Shown piece after piece: positions 15,627 to 23,209 of a stretch of 62,472 bases of DNA. The position numbers were made by a program, and so were the translations under genes. The stretch is from positions 1 to 62,472 of the IMG/VR virus record IMGVR_UViG_3300008110_006716, one strand, 5' to 3'. Position 1 is the stretch's first letter, and every line of letters begins with the position of its first letter. Below the pieces are notes generated by a model. That model was not told the origin of the DNA. It worked only from the letters and a program-made list of their open reading frames with translations, and made no database searches. Origin of the DNA: a virus.

Positions 15627-17135
15627 ATGAGTTTGGAAAAAAACGAAAATTTAGTCGAGAAAACTTTACTACAAATAAAGTCAATCGAGGAAGCTATAAG
15701 CGAAAACGCAAAAGGAATACTTGCTTCTACAATGAAGGAAGAAATCAGTGAATTAGTAAAGGAGTCATTATTTGGCACAAAATCAAAATCGTCTTTACAC
15801 GAGCAAGAAGAAGATGACACCGAAGAAGTGGTAGGTGTGGAAACTGACACAGAAGTTGCAGATGATAGTGAAGAGACAACAGACGTTGATGCTGAGGTTA
15901 ATCCTGAAGGTGGTGAATTTGATATCACTATGATGGATACCGATGTTGATACTGATAATGAAGACGAATTACCTCCCCTTGATATGACAGGGGCAAAACC
16001 TGATGAAGTATTGAAAGTGTTTAAGGCTATGGGTGATGAAGATGGAATTATCGTTGTTAGAGACGATAATAAAATACACCTTACTGACAACAACACCGAC
16101 ACTGAATACTTTATTGATTTAGGTGATGATTCAGAAATGCCAATGGAAGAACCTATGGAAGATATGAATGAGAGTGTGATTTATGAATTAGTCTTCGAAG
16201 AGGATGAAAAAATGGGTAAACACGAAATGGAAGAAGATTATATGGAGGAAGAAATAGACGAAGAAATTGACGAAACAATTTACGAATTGGAAGTTAGTGA
16301 GTCTATGAAACCTGTTGGTATGGGCTTCGGAAAAATGAAAAATGGTTTATCTAAATCATCTGTTAACAACAAAGGTTTCGATGAAGATATGGAAGATGGT
16401 ATTAAATCAGAGAAAAAAGGAAAAGGTCCTAAATTCAACTACGGTAAAATCAAACATGGTGTTACTGAAAACTACATGGAAGAAGATTACATGGAAGAAG
16501 GATGGATGGATGAAGAAATGATTGATGACATGAAAACCGAATCTGACTACATGGAAGGCGATTACATGAAAGGAGACTACATGGAAGGAGATTGTATGGA
16601 AGGTGATTGTATGGAAGGTGACGCTATGGTAGACGAATTACCTGGTGAAACTACAGAAGCATCAAGAACTATGACTTACATGAGAAGAGCACAAAGAGAC
16701 CGAGTTGCAGCACCAAGTCAATTAAGAAAAGAATCTGTTGAAAAAGAACTTAATTTATTAAGAGAGAAAAACGAAGAATACAAAAAAGCTTTAGACTTCT
16801 TTAGAAATAAATTAAATGAAGTAGCAGTATTCAACTCAAACTTGGCTTATTCTACTAGATTGTTCACTGAACACTCAACAACAAAACAAGAAAAAATAAA
16901 CATACTTAGAAGATTTGATAATGTTGAAACTATCAAAGAATCTAAATCACTTTACAAAGCAATTAAATCTGAATTAGACGGAGTAAGTAAAAGTAATGAA
17001 GTTGTAACTGAATCAGTTCAAAGAAAACTTGTTAACACTCCTTCAAATGGTTCAGCATCTAATTTGATTGAAAGTAAAACTTATGAAAATCCACAATTCT
17101 TAAGAATGAAAGATTTGATGGGAAAAATTAAATAA
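15627..17135 (+). CDS. gp22: Prohead core scaffold protein (T4 gp22-like)
   Basis: 502 residues, longer than T4 gp22 (269). It is highly acidic and helical, placed between the prohead protease and the major capsid protein as gp22 is in T4. Residues 50-130 are Asp/Glu/Thr-rich; residues about 170-340 carry Met/Glu/Asp repeats ending in five 15-bp units encoding DYMEG-type blocks. The C-terminal 150 residues form a coiled coil (KELNLLREKNEEYKKALDFF) that is the likely conserved scaffold core. Such scaffold is normally degraded by gp21 and leaves the head. Identification rests on position, composition and coiled coil. Confidence 0.82.
   Translation: MSLEKNENLVEKTLLQIKSIEEAISENAKGILASTMKEEISELVKESLFGTKSKSSLHEQEEDDTEEVVGVETDTEVADDSEETTDVDAEVNPEGGEFDITMMDTDVDTDNEDELPPLDMTGAKPDEVLKVFKAMGDEDGIIVVRDDNKIHLTDNNTDTEYFIDLGDDSEMPMEEPMEDMNESVIYELVFEEDEKMGKHEMEEDYMEEEIDEEIDETIYELEVSESMKPVGMGFGKMKNGLSKSSVNNKGFDEDMEDGIKSEKKGKGPKFNYGKIKHGVTENYMEEDYMEEGWMDEEMIDDMKTESDYMEGDYMKGDYMEGDCMEGDCMEGDAMVDELPGETTEASRTMTYMRRAQRDRVAAPSQLRKESVEKELNLLREKNEEYKKALDFFRNKLNEVAVFNSNLAYSTRLFTEHSTTKQEKINILRRFDNVETIKESKSLYKAIKSELDGVSKSNEVVTESVQRKLVNTPSNGSASNLIESKTYENPQFLRMKDLMGKIK
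16545..16619 (+). repeat. Five 15-bp repeats coding DYMEG/DCMEG
   Basis: Five consecutive 15-bp units (GAY TAC/TGT ATG RAA GGN) within the scaffold gene; the last two units are identical. They expand an acidic Met-rich segment. Confidence 0.85.
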
Positions 17136-17171
17136 ATAAACAATAAATAAACTCAAATTAAAAAAAATAAA

Positions 17172-17504
17172 ATGGGAGCATTATTAGAATCAGGTCTTGT
17201 TGGTAACATCGGGTTAAAACACCTTAAAGTTATCAAAGAAGATACAATCAACAAATGGGATAAATTAGGATTCCTAGACGGTCTTAAAGGACACATCAAA
17301 GAGAACATGGCACAGTTATATGAAAACCAAGCTTCTCACCTAATCAACGAAGCGGCTTCTACGGATAGCTCAGGTTCTTTCGAAACTGTAGTTTTCCCTA
17401 TCGTAAGACGTGTATTCTCTAAATTGTTGGCTAACGATTTAGTATCTGTACAAGCAATGAACTTACCTATCGGTAAATGCTTGGAGCAGCGGTCAATTAG
17501 TTGA
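17172..17504 (+). CDS. gp23: Major capsid protein gp23-like, N-terminal fragment
   Basis: First 102 or so residues of the T4-type major capsid protein. The segment FPIVRRVFSKLLANDLVSVQAMNLPIGK corresponds to the T4 gp23 region around VRRAIPNLIAFDICGVQPMNSPTGQ. At about 17475-17479 the sequence departs from the expected continuation and soon stops (CLEQRSIS then TAG). The remainder of the gene continues in another frame. The main head shell protein cannot be absent in a viable phage, so a sequence or assembly error is more likely than a true truncation. Confidence 0.9.
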   Translation: MGALLESGLVGNIGLKHLKVIKEDTINKWDKLGFLDGLKGHIKENMAQLYENQASHLINEAASTDSSGSFETVVFPIVRRVFSKLLANDLVSVQAMNLPIGKCLEQRSIS

Positions 17505-18741
17505 GTCAGCATATGCTGCGGGCGAATACAGAAAAGTTCTTTTAATTCTTTCAGGTTTCTCTAGTGCGGGTGCCGGTAAATTAATCGGACCTGAAGGTCA
17601 AGAAATGGATAATGAAGCTTTCTTATCTGATTTACAAGTTAACGCATTAACTGGTGTAGGTTCACCTGAAAGAGCATTCTCAGGAGCGGGTACTTCAGAC
17701 TTACTTTTCCGTGTAGTTACTCAAAAATATGGTAAAGGTATCGTTCAATACGGTTCACAACAAGCTACAACTTTCTACAGTGGTAGTTACAAGGGAAATG
17801 GTGGTTCTTATGACAATATCTGTGATGCAGCAGGTTTCATCTACTTAGAAGTTGATTTACAAGTACCATGTGCAATCGGAGCTAACTCAATTGATGGTTA
17901 CTCAGGTTTAACAACTACATTTGCCGCTGCGGCAGGAGGACAATTTTCATGTTCTTATAGAGTATACGAAGAATTAGAATTCGAAGACAAAATTGGTGAG
18001 GTTTCTTTCGACTTAGAATCAGTAACTGTTTCTGTAACTGAAAGAAAATTAAGAGCACAATGGTCTCCTGAATTGGCACAAGACGTTTCTGCATTCCATA
18101 ACATCGATGCTGAAGCTGAATTAACAGCTTTATTATCTGAGCAAGTAGCAGCAGAAATCGACCGTGAAATTTTACGTGACTTACGTAAAGGTGCAGCTTG
18201 GAACTTACGTTGGGACTACAACGGATGGAAAAGAGGTACTTCTTCTAACCCTTTAACTCAATACACTCAAAAAGATTGGAATCAAACATTGATTACAGCA
18301 ATTAACCAAATTTCAGCACAAATCCACAAATCTACATTAAGAGGTGGAGCTAACTGGATTGTTGTATCTTCTGAGATTTCCGCTATCTTTGACGATTTAG
18401 AATACTTCCACGTATCTAACGCGTCTCCTGAGCAAGACCAATACAACATGGGTATTGAAAGAGTTGGTACATTAGCTGGTCGTTACCAAGTTTACCGTGA
18501 CCCTTACTTCCCACCGAACACAGTATTGTTGGGACACAAAGGTTCTTCATTGTTAGATACTGGTTACGTTTACGCACCATATGTTCCTCTACAATTAACA
18601 CCTACAATGTATAACCCATTCAACTTCACACCTATCAAAGGTATCATGACAAGATACGCTAAGAAAATGGTTAACAACCGTTTCTACGGACGTATCACAG
18701 TTGATGGAGTTAGAACATTTGACTTGAGAGAATTGAGATAA
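17479..18741 (+). CDS. gp23: Major capsid protein gp23-like, C-terminal fragment (frameshifted)
   Basis: About 420 residues, the bulk of the HK97-fold capsid protein. In this frame AWSSGQLVESAYAAGEYRKV continues straight from the junction, although the first ATG is at 17605. Capsid landmarks: LRAQWSPELAQDVSAFHNIDAEAEL (compare T4 LKAAYSIELAQDLRAVHGMDADAEL), EIDREILRDL, ANWIVVSSEI, AGRYQVYRDPYFP and YAPYVPLQLTPTMYNPFNFTP. Followed by a GNRA-loop terminator, consistent with the end of the head transcript. Confidence 0.93.
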   Translation, partial: AWSSGQLVESAYAAGEYRKVLLILSGFSSAGAGKLIGPEGQEMDNEAFLSDLQVNALTGVGSPERAFSGAGTSDLLFRVVTQKYGKGIVQYGSQQATTFYSGSYKGNGGSYDNICDAAGFIYLEVDLQVPCAIGANSIDGYSGLTTTFAAAAGGQFSCSYRVYEELEFEDKIGEVSFDLESVTVSVTERKLRAQWSPELAQDVSAFHNIDAEAELTALLSEQVAAEIDREILRDLRKGAAWNLRWDYNGWKRGTSSNPLTQYTQKDWNQTLITAINQISAQIHKSTLRGGANWIVVSSEISAIFDDLEYFHVSNASPEQDQYNMGIERVGTLAGRYQVYRDPYFPPNTVLLGHKGSSLLDTGYVYAPYVPLQLTPTMYNPFNFTPIKGIMTRYAKKMVNNRFYGRITVDGVRTFDLRELR

Positions 18742-18761
18742 TCAATTAAAAACAGAATAAG

Positions 18762-18790
18762 AAAAGGTCAGAGAAATCTGACCTTTTTTA
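18762..18790 (+). terminator. Rho-independent terminator after the capsid gene
   Basis: GGTCAGA (18766-18772), GAAA tetraloop, TCTGACC (18777-18783) and a T run, with extra A-T pairs at the base. Confidence 0.93.
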
Positions 18791-18799
18791 TTTTATAGA

Positions 18800-18806
18800 T
18801 ATTTAT
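18800..18806 (+). promoter_or_regulatory. TATTTAT motif before 18821
   Basis: It comes directly after the capsid terminator and 14 nt before the ATG at 18821, marking a new transcription unit. Confidence 0.5.
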
Positions 18807-18820
18807 AGTTTGCACCTTTA

Positions 18821-19462
18821 ATGCCCGGTGAAAGATACTTTAAAAAAAATATTTTAAGCCCATTCACCGAACCCGTGTCAAATTACAAAAGTCCTGATTT
18901 GGCCTACGACTCCTATGATGGTAAAATGGAACGAAGTAACAAACAAAGAAAAAAAGAAGAAAGAATTGCTGATAAAATATATAATTTTATAAAAAACCAT
19001 CCAAATGCGACGTTTAGTGATACCGAAGGTAACCCTATAAATCAATTTCCAGATAAAAATAAAAACATGGTACCAATAAAAGAATGGATAGAGTTAGATA
19101 AAATTAATCTTAATGAAGATTTAGCCGTTTGGTTTGGTACAAAGAAAAAACCAAAGGGTTCGAAACAACCAAAAGGACCATGGGTTAACATTTGTAGGAA
19201 AGTAGATGGGAAGCACCCACCATGTGGTAGACCTGATACGTCAAAAGGAGCATACCCAAAATGTAGAGCAGCAGGTGTCGCTGGAAAAATGAGTGATTCT
19301 GCTAAAAAAGCTGCTTGTGCACAGAAAAGAAATGCTGAGAAAAAAGATACTCAAACAGGAAAAGGTCAAAAACCTGTAATGACTTCATACAAACCAAAAA
19401 AGAAAAGGACCCAAAATGAGTCCTTAGAAAAAATTATAAAAAATATTTTAAGTTCGCTTTAA
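18821..19462 (+). CDS. DUF5872-like Cys-containing phage protein
   Basis: 213 residues. The C-terminal half holds the pattern GPWVNICRKVDGKHPPCGRP followed by KGAYPKCRAA and AACAQKRNAEKK, which I associate with the DUF5872-type module of T4-like phage proteins; four Cys may bind a metal. The N-terminal half is basic and helical. The C-terminus is Lys/Arg-rich. Function unknown. Its stop overlaps the stop of the next, opposite-strand gene by four bases, and that gene carries a related Cys/Lys module. Confidence 0.68.
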   Translation: MPGERYFKKNILSPFTEPVSNYKSPDLAYDSYDGKMERSNKQRKKEERIADKIYNFIKNHPNATFSDTEGNPINQFPDKNKNMVPIKEWIELDKINLNEDLAVWFGTKKKPKGSKQPKGPWVNICRKVDGKHPPCGRPDTSKGAYPKCRAAGVAGKMSDSAKKAACAQKRNAEKKDTQTGKGQKPVMTSYKPKKKRTQNESLEKIIKNILSSL

Positions 19463-19947
19463 CAATAAGTTCCTGAACATCTTTTTTGTCCGTCTAAACC
19501 TTTAATTTTACCTTTACACACTTGTATAGCATATCCATTAGCATATGCTGAAGGATAAACATCATATTTCGCTTTAGCTGCTGCCTTACCACGAGCACAT
19601 AATTTAGTACCTGTTTTTTTTCTACCTTCACCCATTACCATATTTTTGTCATCGATATTCATAGAAAGTTCCATACCGTCTTTTTTAGATTCGTTCATTA
19701 AAAAATCGAATACTTGGTCCATGTTATTCTTTGCTTCAGCAATATGGTCTTGAGCCCAATCGTGACCATTCTCTAAAATTTCTTCAATCATAGAGTGGTC
19801 CAAATCTAATAATAAATCACACTGTCTTCTCATCTGTTCTAAATTTGAAAAGAACATATATCTTGAAGACTCTTGTTCTTGTCTTGAAGGTTTATCTTCA
19901 ATAGTCTCTCTAATGACTTTATTTATAATGTAATCTAAATTTTTCAT
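19459..19947 (-). CDS. Hypothetical protein with C-terminal KLCARGKAAAK module
   Basis: 162 residues. The N-terminal 100 residues are helical and acidic (a four-helix-like segment with many Met, Glu and Asp). The C-terminal 55 residues, GTKLCARGKAAAKAKYDVYP then YANGYAIQVCKGKIKG, match a short module seen at the ends of several phage proteins, with paired Cys. It is the last gene of the long minus-strand run. Convergent with the preceding Cys-module gene. Role unknown. Confidence 0.68.
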   Translation of the reverse strand: MKNLDYIINKVIRETIEDKPSRQEQESSRYMFFSNLEQMRRQCDLLLDLDHSMIEEILENGHDWAQDHIAEAKNNMDQVFDFLMNESKKDGMELSMNIDDKNMVMGEGRKKTGTKLCARGKAAAKAKYDVYPSAYANGYAIQVCKGKIKGLDGQKRCSGTYC

Positions 19948-19949
19948 AA

Positions 19950-21428
19950 TTATTTTTTATTAACAATTTGGAACTGAAGTTCTCTTTTATAAGTATCTAT
20001 ATTTCTATCGGATACAACTTTTATATCAATAAAATACTCGTTTGGTATTTTGTCTGTGGTGTTGAAAATAAAGTAATACGAATCGGGAGTTTTATTAACC
20101 CTTGTCCAATCTTGTACTTGTACTTCTGTATTACCACCTTCTTTAACATATACTCTATAATAAGCTTCAATGTTATTTAAAATTTTATTTGAGGAGTATG
20201 CTTGTTTAATTGTAAGATTAACTTTTCTAATGTCTGTATTAAGAATTTGTTCGTTTTGTTTAATACCATCAAATGAGAAACCATAAATTTTTGGACTACT
20301 TGTGGTTGAGCCAATTTGGTAGTTACCATTTTTGGTTAAAAGTACAAACTCGTTTTGAACATTTGTAATTGTTGTTGAATTTATAGATAGTCCACTCCAT
20401 AAGTCATAATATAAACATGGAATAGTTGTGCCGGTTAATCCACTAACAATTACTTTATACACCCCTTTTGTTACTTGACACGTACTTAAATTACTAAACC
20501 CTTGTACGACATCCTCATTACTATCTAAGATGTTTACAGTGGGGTTAGAATCCAAATTAACCGCATTACCGTTTTCATAAACGTATAGATATAACTCATT
20601 TACGTTACCGGCATAAAAAGTATTTCTATCATCATCAATAAAATCATTATAATTTGTTTCTAAAAATGGTTCATAGAATGTTTGTGTATGTGGTGAAAAG
20701 AACCCTACCGAGTAATTTTCGGTCATACCTGAAATGTTTTCTACTTGTGGTAAAAAAGATATTACCCACCCTGCAGGTGCCACCGTACCTCCCGTAAGTA
20801 TTGAATTTATTTCATGAGACATGTCAAACTCAATATTTTCATTACCAAACTCAAAGTGTTGGGTGTCAACAACAGTAAGTGCCGAATAGTTTAAACCTGT
20901 GAGGCCAGTCAATGAGTTAGTATTGTTGTAAATTCCAGGATTTGACCAACCTGATATTGTAGTTGATTCGTACCAATTTGAAGGTCTTGTTGAAAATGCT
21001 CTATCATTTAAATTAGTTATACCAAAATCATAATAATCATACCCAACACCACTATCCCAATTTTGAATTGCCCCTGTTGTTCCTGAATATCTTGGTATTC
21101 TTAAAAGTTGTAAATCAAAAGAAGTTGCTCTTCTTCTACCTTGACTTGTTTTATCATTTAATAATTCATTATCAAAAAATGATGTGTTAGTCATACGAAG
21201 AGTATGTGTAATATTTCTACTACATCCCGTTGAAATTATTTTATTATTGAAGTTTTCGGTAAGACCTGATAAATCAATATCAAAAATATATCTACTGAAA
21301 CCGATTGGGTTAGGTTTGTTATTTACAAACCCATAGAATAATTCGACAATAGGATTTCTTGCCGTATTGGTGTACGAATTATAAATGAGAGTATTCGACT
21401 TATCAAAATAAGACCTATAAATTGACAT
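19950..21428 (-). CDS. Virion structural protein, beta-rich
   Basis: 492 residues, Asn/Thr/Ser/Tyr-rich and almost free of long helices, as in tail fibre or baseplate wedge proteins. Segments such as SRYIFDIDLSGL, a carbohydrate-binding-module-like FDMSHEINSIL and the C-terminal TPDSYYFIFNTTDKIPNEYFIDIKV suggest several beta-sandwich domains, the last resembling an Ig-like or fibre-attachment domain. No named family. TATTTAT lies 13 nt upstream of its start in sense orientation. It follows the OB-fold baseplate gene. Confidence 0.7.
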   Translation of the reverse strand: MSIYRSYFDKSNTLIYNSYTNTARNPIVELFYGFVNNKPNPIGFSRYIFDIDLSGLTENFNNKIISTGCSRNITHTLRMTNTSFFDNELLNDKTSQGRRRATSFDLQLLRIPRYSGTTGAIQNWDSGVGYDYYDFGITNLNDRAFSTRPSNWYESTTISGWSNPGIYNNTNSLTGLTGLNYSALTVVDTQHFEFGNENIEFDMSHEINSILTGGTVAPAGWVISFLPQVENISGMTENYSVGFFSPHTQTFYEPFLETNYNDFIDDDRNTFYAGNVNELYLYVYENGNAVNLDSNPTVNILDSNEDVVQGFSNLSTCQVTKGVYKVIVSGLTGTTIPCLYYDLWSGLSINSTTITNVQNEFVLLTKNGNYQIGSTTSSPKIYGFSFDGIKQNEQILNTDIRKVNLTIKQAYSSNKILNNIEAYYRVYVKEGGNTEVQVQDWTRVNKTPDSYYFIFNTTDKIPNEYFIDIKVVSDRNIDTYKRELQFQIVNKK

Positions 21429-21441
21429 TTGTTTTTTATAT

Positions 21442-21448
21442 ATAAATA
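21442..21448 (-). promoter_or_regulatory. TATTTAT motif upstream of 21428
   Basis: The complement reads AAGTATTTATATATAAAA; the AAGTATTTAT core is identical to both halves of the inverted pair at 53301-53326. It lies inside the 21-bp gap after the OB-fold gene's stop. Confidence 0.5.
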
Positions 21449-21449
21449 C

Positions 21450-23015
21450 TTAGTTAAGCCGAATATTACTATTCAAAACTTTTTGATAAGCATTTAACAT
21501 AGCAAATGTCAAATCTTCCTTTTTAATATTTGTTATTGTTTGTGATGATGGAGGTAAAAGAGGGTATTCGTGAACGTGGGTTAAACAAAAATTCACAATA
21601 AGTTGTAATAACTCCAATAACTCTTCACCTCTAACCATAGAAGATGTATTAGGTTCAATCTCATTATCTATTTGTTCTTTTTCTATTCCATAAACAGAAC
21701 CGCCAAAATTGATTTTGTTTTTACCTGGTATTTCAGTTTCGTTTGAAAGTAAATACAATCTTGTTCCTCCTAATAATGCTGCAGAATTATCTGTTATTTT
21801 AGCTGAGGATGAAACATATACGGATTTTTCAATTTCATATGGGATATTAGGTGATAGTTTTGAATCTAAAACTAAACCATAACCTGATTGTATGTCAGTG
21901 TTAGAAATCTTAACCAATGACATCAATTTAACCATATTAGACGAAGCGATTAATTGACTACTATTAGGGTTAGTTGCCAAATCATAAACTTTTTTTGTTG
22001 GTCTATAGTAGAATGGGTATTGTTCGTTTTTTTGAAGATTCGGTGAAAGTAATGATAAAGAAGGATTTGTAATAATACCTTTTAGTGTTTGATTTATTTG
22101 AAGTGATAAGTTTTCAAAATTTAAACCGATTGGTAGGTTAACCATTTTTATCAACTTAACTCCATCGGTACTACCTGTCGTATCTAAAATTGTTGTTGGA
22201 TTAAAGTTACCTGTTAAAGTTTTCGCTGCTAGTTTTTCAGTTCTAAGTTGGTAAATATAAATAACCGCGGTAAATGCTGAAAACTGGTTTTCAGGGTTTA
22301 TAACATCATACTCCACCAAGTATTTGATTGGTTTTTTATTTTGTACTAGTTTCTCTCTACTTTTTACATCACCAAAACTTGTATCTGTGTTATATTTAGA
22401 AAGTTGTAAAAATGCTCTCTTTGGTTCTTCATCTGGAAGTTGTCCTGTTGAAAAGTTTTTATGTTTTCCGGCTCTTAATAAAAGTTCACTTTCCTTGATA
22501 ACAATATCAGCACTATCTCTACCATTTAAGGATATGTCAACAGGTTCGGGGAATACCCCTTTATTTTTGGCATTTTTGAAAGTACCGTCTTGATTTTTAA
22601 TCGGTGGTAGTCTTTTTGTTGAATTACCGTAACCTGAGTTTAACCTTGTTTGTGAAGATGTACCATCTTCAAATTTTATGGTAGTTGGAGAAGAAAAGGT
22701 ACTAATCATGTAGAACCTATTTCTATCTGTTTTTGTGTTAGTGTTATAATAAAATAACATTACTTTTTCTCCTTTTTTTGGTACTTGATTTACAAAATAA
22801 GGTAGAAGAGGTAAATAAATATACGGGTCTGAATCAGACCACGGTCCATTTTTATTCGGGTCATTTGAATTAGGGTCAAAATTAGGTATAGATTTTTCTA
22901 ACGCAGCCTGATTAATATTTTCAGGCTCAACCCTAATACGACCTAACATAAGTGGGTCATCACTTGATAAACATGTACCAAAAAAAATCTGTTGACCGTC
23001 AATATAGTTATTCAT
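21450..23015 (-). CDS. Baseplate hub OB-fold protein (gp5/VgrG-like)
   Basis: 521 residues. The N-terminal segment (residues about 8-95, FFGTCLSSDDPLMLGRIRVEP then WSDSDPYIYLPLLPYF and PKKGEKVMLFYY) follows the gp5/VgrG OB-fold pattern in which a fluid passes to the puncturing spike. The T4 lysozyme domain is not present. The C-terminal part is Ser/Asn-rich beta structure with LLRAGKH and a later LGGTRLYLLS segment resembling gp5-type repeats. Baseplate hub assignment is by domain pattern. Overlaps by eight bases the small coiled-coil gene upstream. Confidence 0.75.
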   Translation of the reverse strand: MNNYIDGQQIFFGTCLSSDDPLMLGRIRVEPENINQAALEKSIPNFDPNSNDPNKNGPWSDSDPYIYLPLLPYFVNQVPKKGEKVMLFYYNTNTKTDRNRFYMISTFSSPTTIKFEDGTSSQTRLNSGYGNSTKRLPPIKNQDGTFKNAKNKGVFPEPVDISLNGRDSADIVIKESELLLRAGKHKNFSTGQLPDEEPKRAFLQLSKYNTDTSFGDVKSREKLVQNKKPIKYLVEYDVINPENQFSAFTAVIYIYQLRTEKLAAKTLTGNFNPTTILDTTGSTDGVKLIKMVNLPIGLNFENLSLQINQTLKGIITNPSLSLLSPNLQKNEQYPFYYRPTKKVYDLATNPNSSQLIASSNMVKLMSLVKISNTDIQSGYGLVLDSKLSPNIPYEIEKSVYVSSSAKITDNSAALLGGTRLYLLSNETEIPGKNKINFGGSVYGIEKEQIDNEIEPNTSSMVRGEELLELLQLIVNFCLTHVHEYPLLPPSSQTITNIKKEDLTFAMLNAYQKVLNSNIRLN

Positions 23016-23208
23016 TCAGTCTCTTTTTATATTCATCATAAATTTTATTATACTCCTTTTCAGTGGTATCTAAATGATGTGTTAATTTTATTAATAATTC
23101 TTTGGTTTTTTCAAAATCTTCTTTTAAAAAATCCATAGCAGTAACCAAACTTTTATTTGGTTTATTTTTATAGTCGTTAATTATGTTTTTTATTTCTTCT
23201 AATTCCAT
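23008..23208 (-). CDS. Small coiled-coil protein
   Basis: 66 residues from the ATG at 23208, chosen because it begins one base after the upstream stop (23210-23212); a longer frame to 23274 would lie inside the upstream gene and begin with a Leu/Val run that looks spurious. Almost entirely a charged helix (MELEEIKNIINDYKNK, then DTTEKEYNKIYDEYKKR). Between two baseplate-type genes, coupled to both. A chaperone or spacer role in baseplate assembly is possible but unproven. Confidence 0.68.
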   Translation of the reverse strand: MELEEIKNIINDYKNKPNKSLVTAMDFLKEDFEKTKELLIKLTHHLDTTEKEYNKIYDEYKKRLNE

Positions 23209-23209
23209 T

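Noticed and set aside
15590-16102. Minus-strand Ser/Thr/Val-rich frame opposite the scaffold gene
   Set aside because: Composition is the reverse of an acidic coding repeat; scaffold frame is supported by synteny.
17172-18741. Homing intron or intein in the capsid gene
   Set aside because: The break lacks inserted sequence; it appears to be a loss, and no endonuclease, splicing or intein motif is present.
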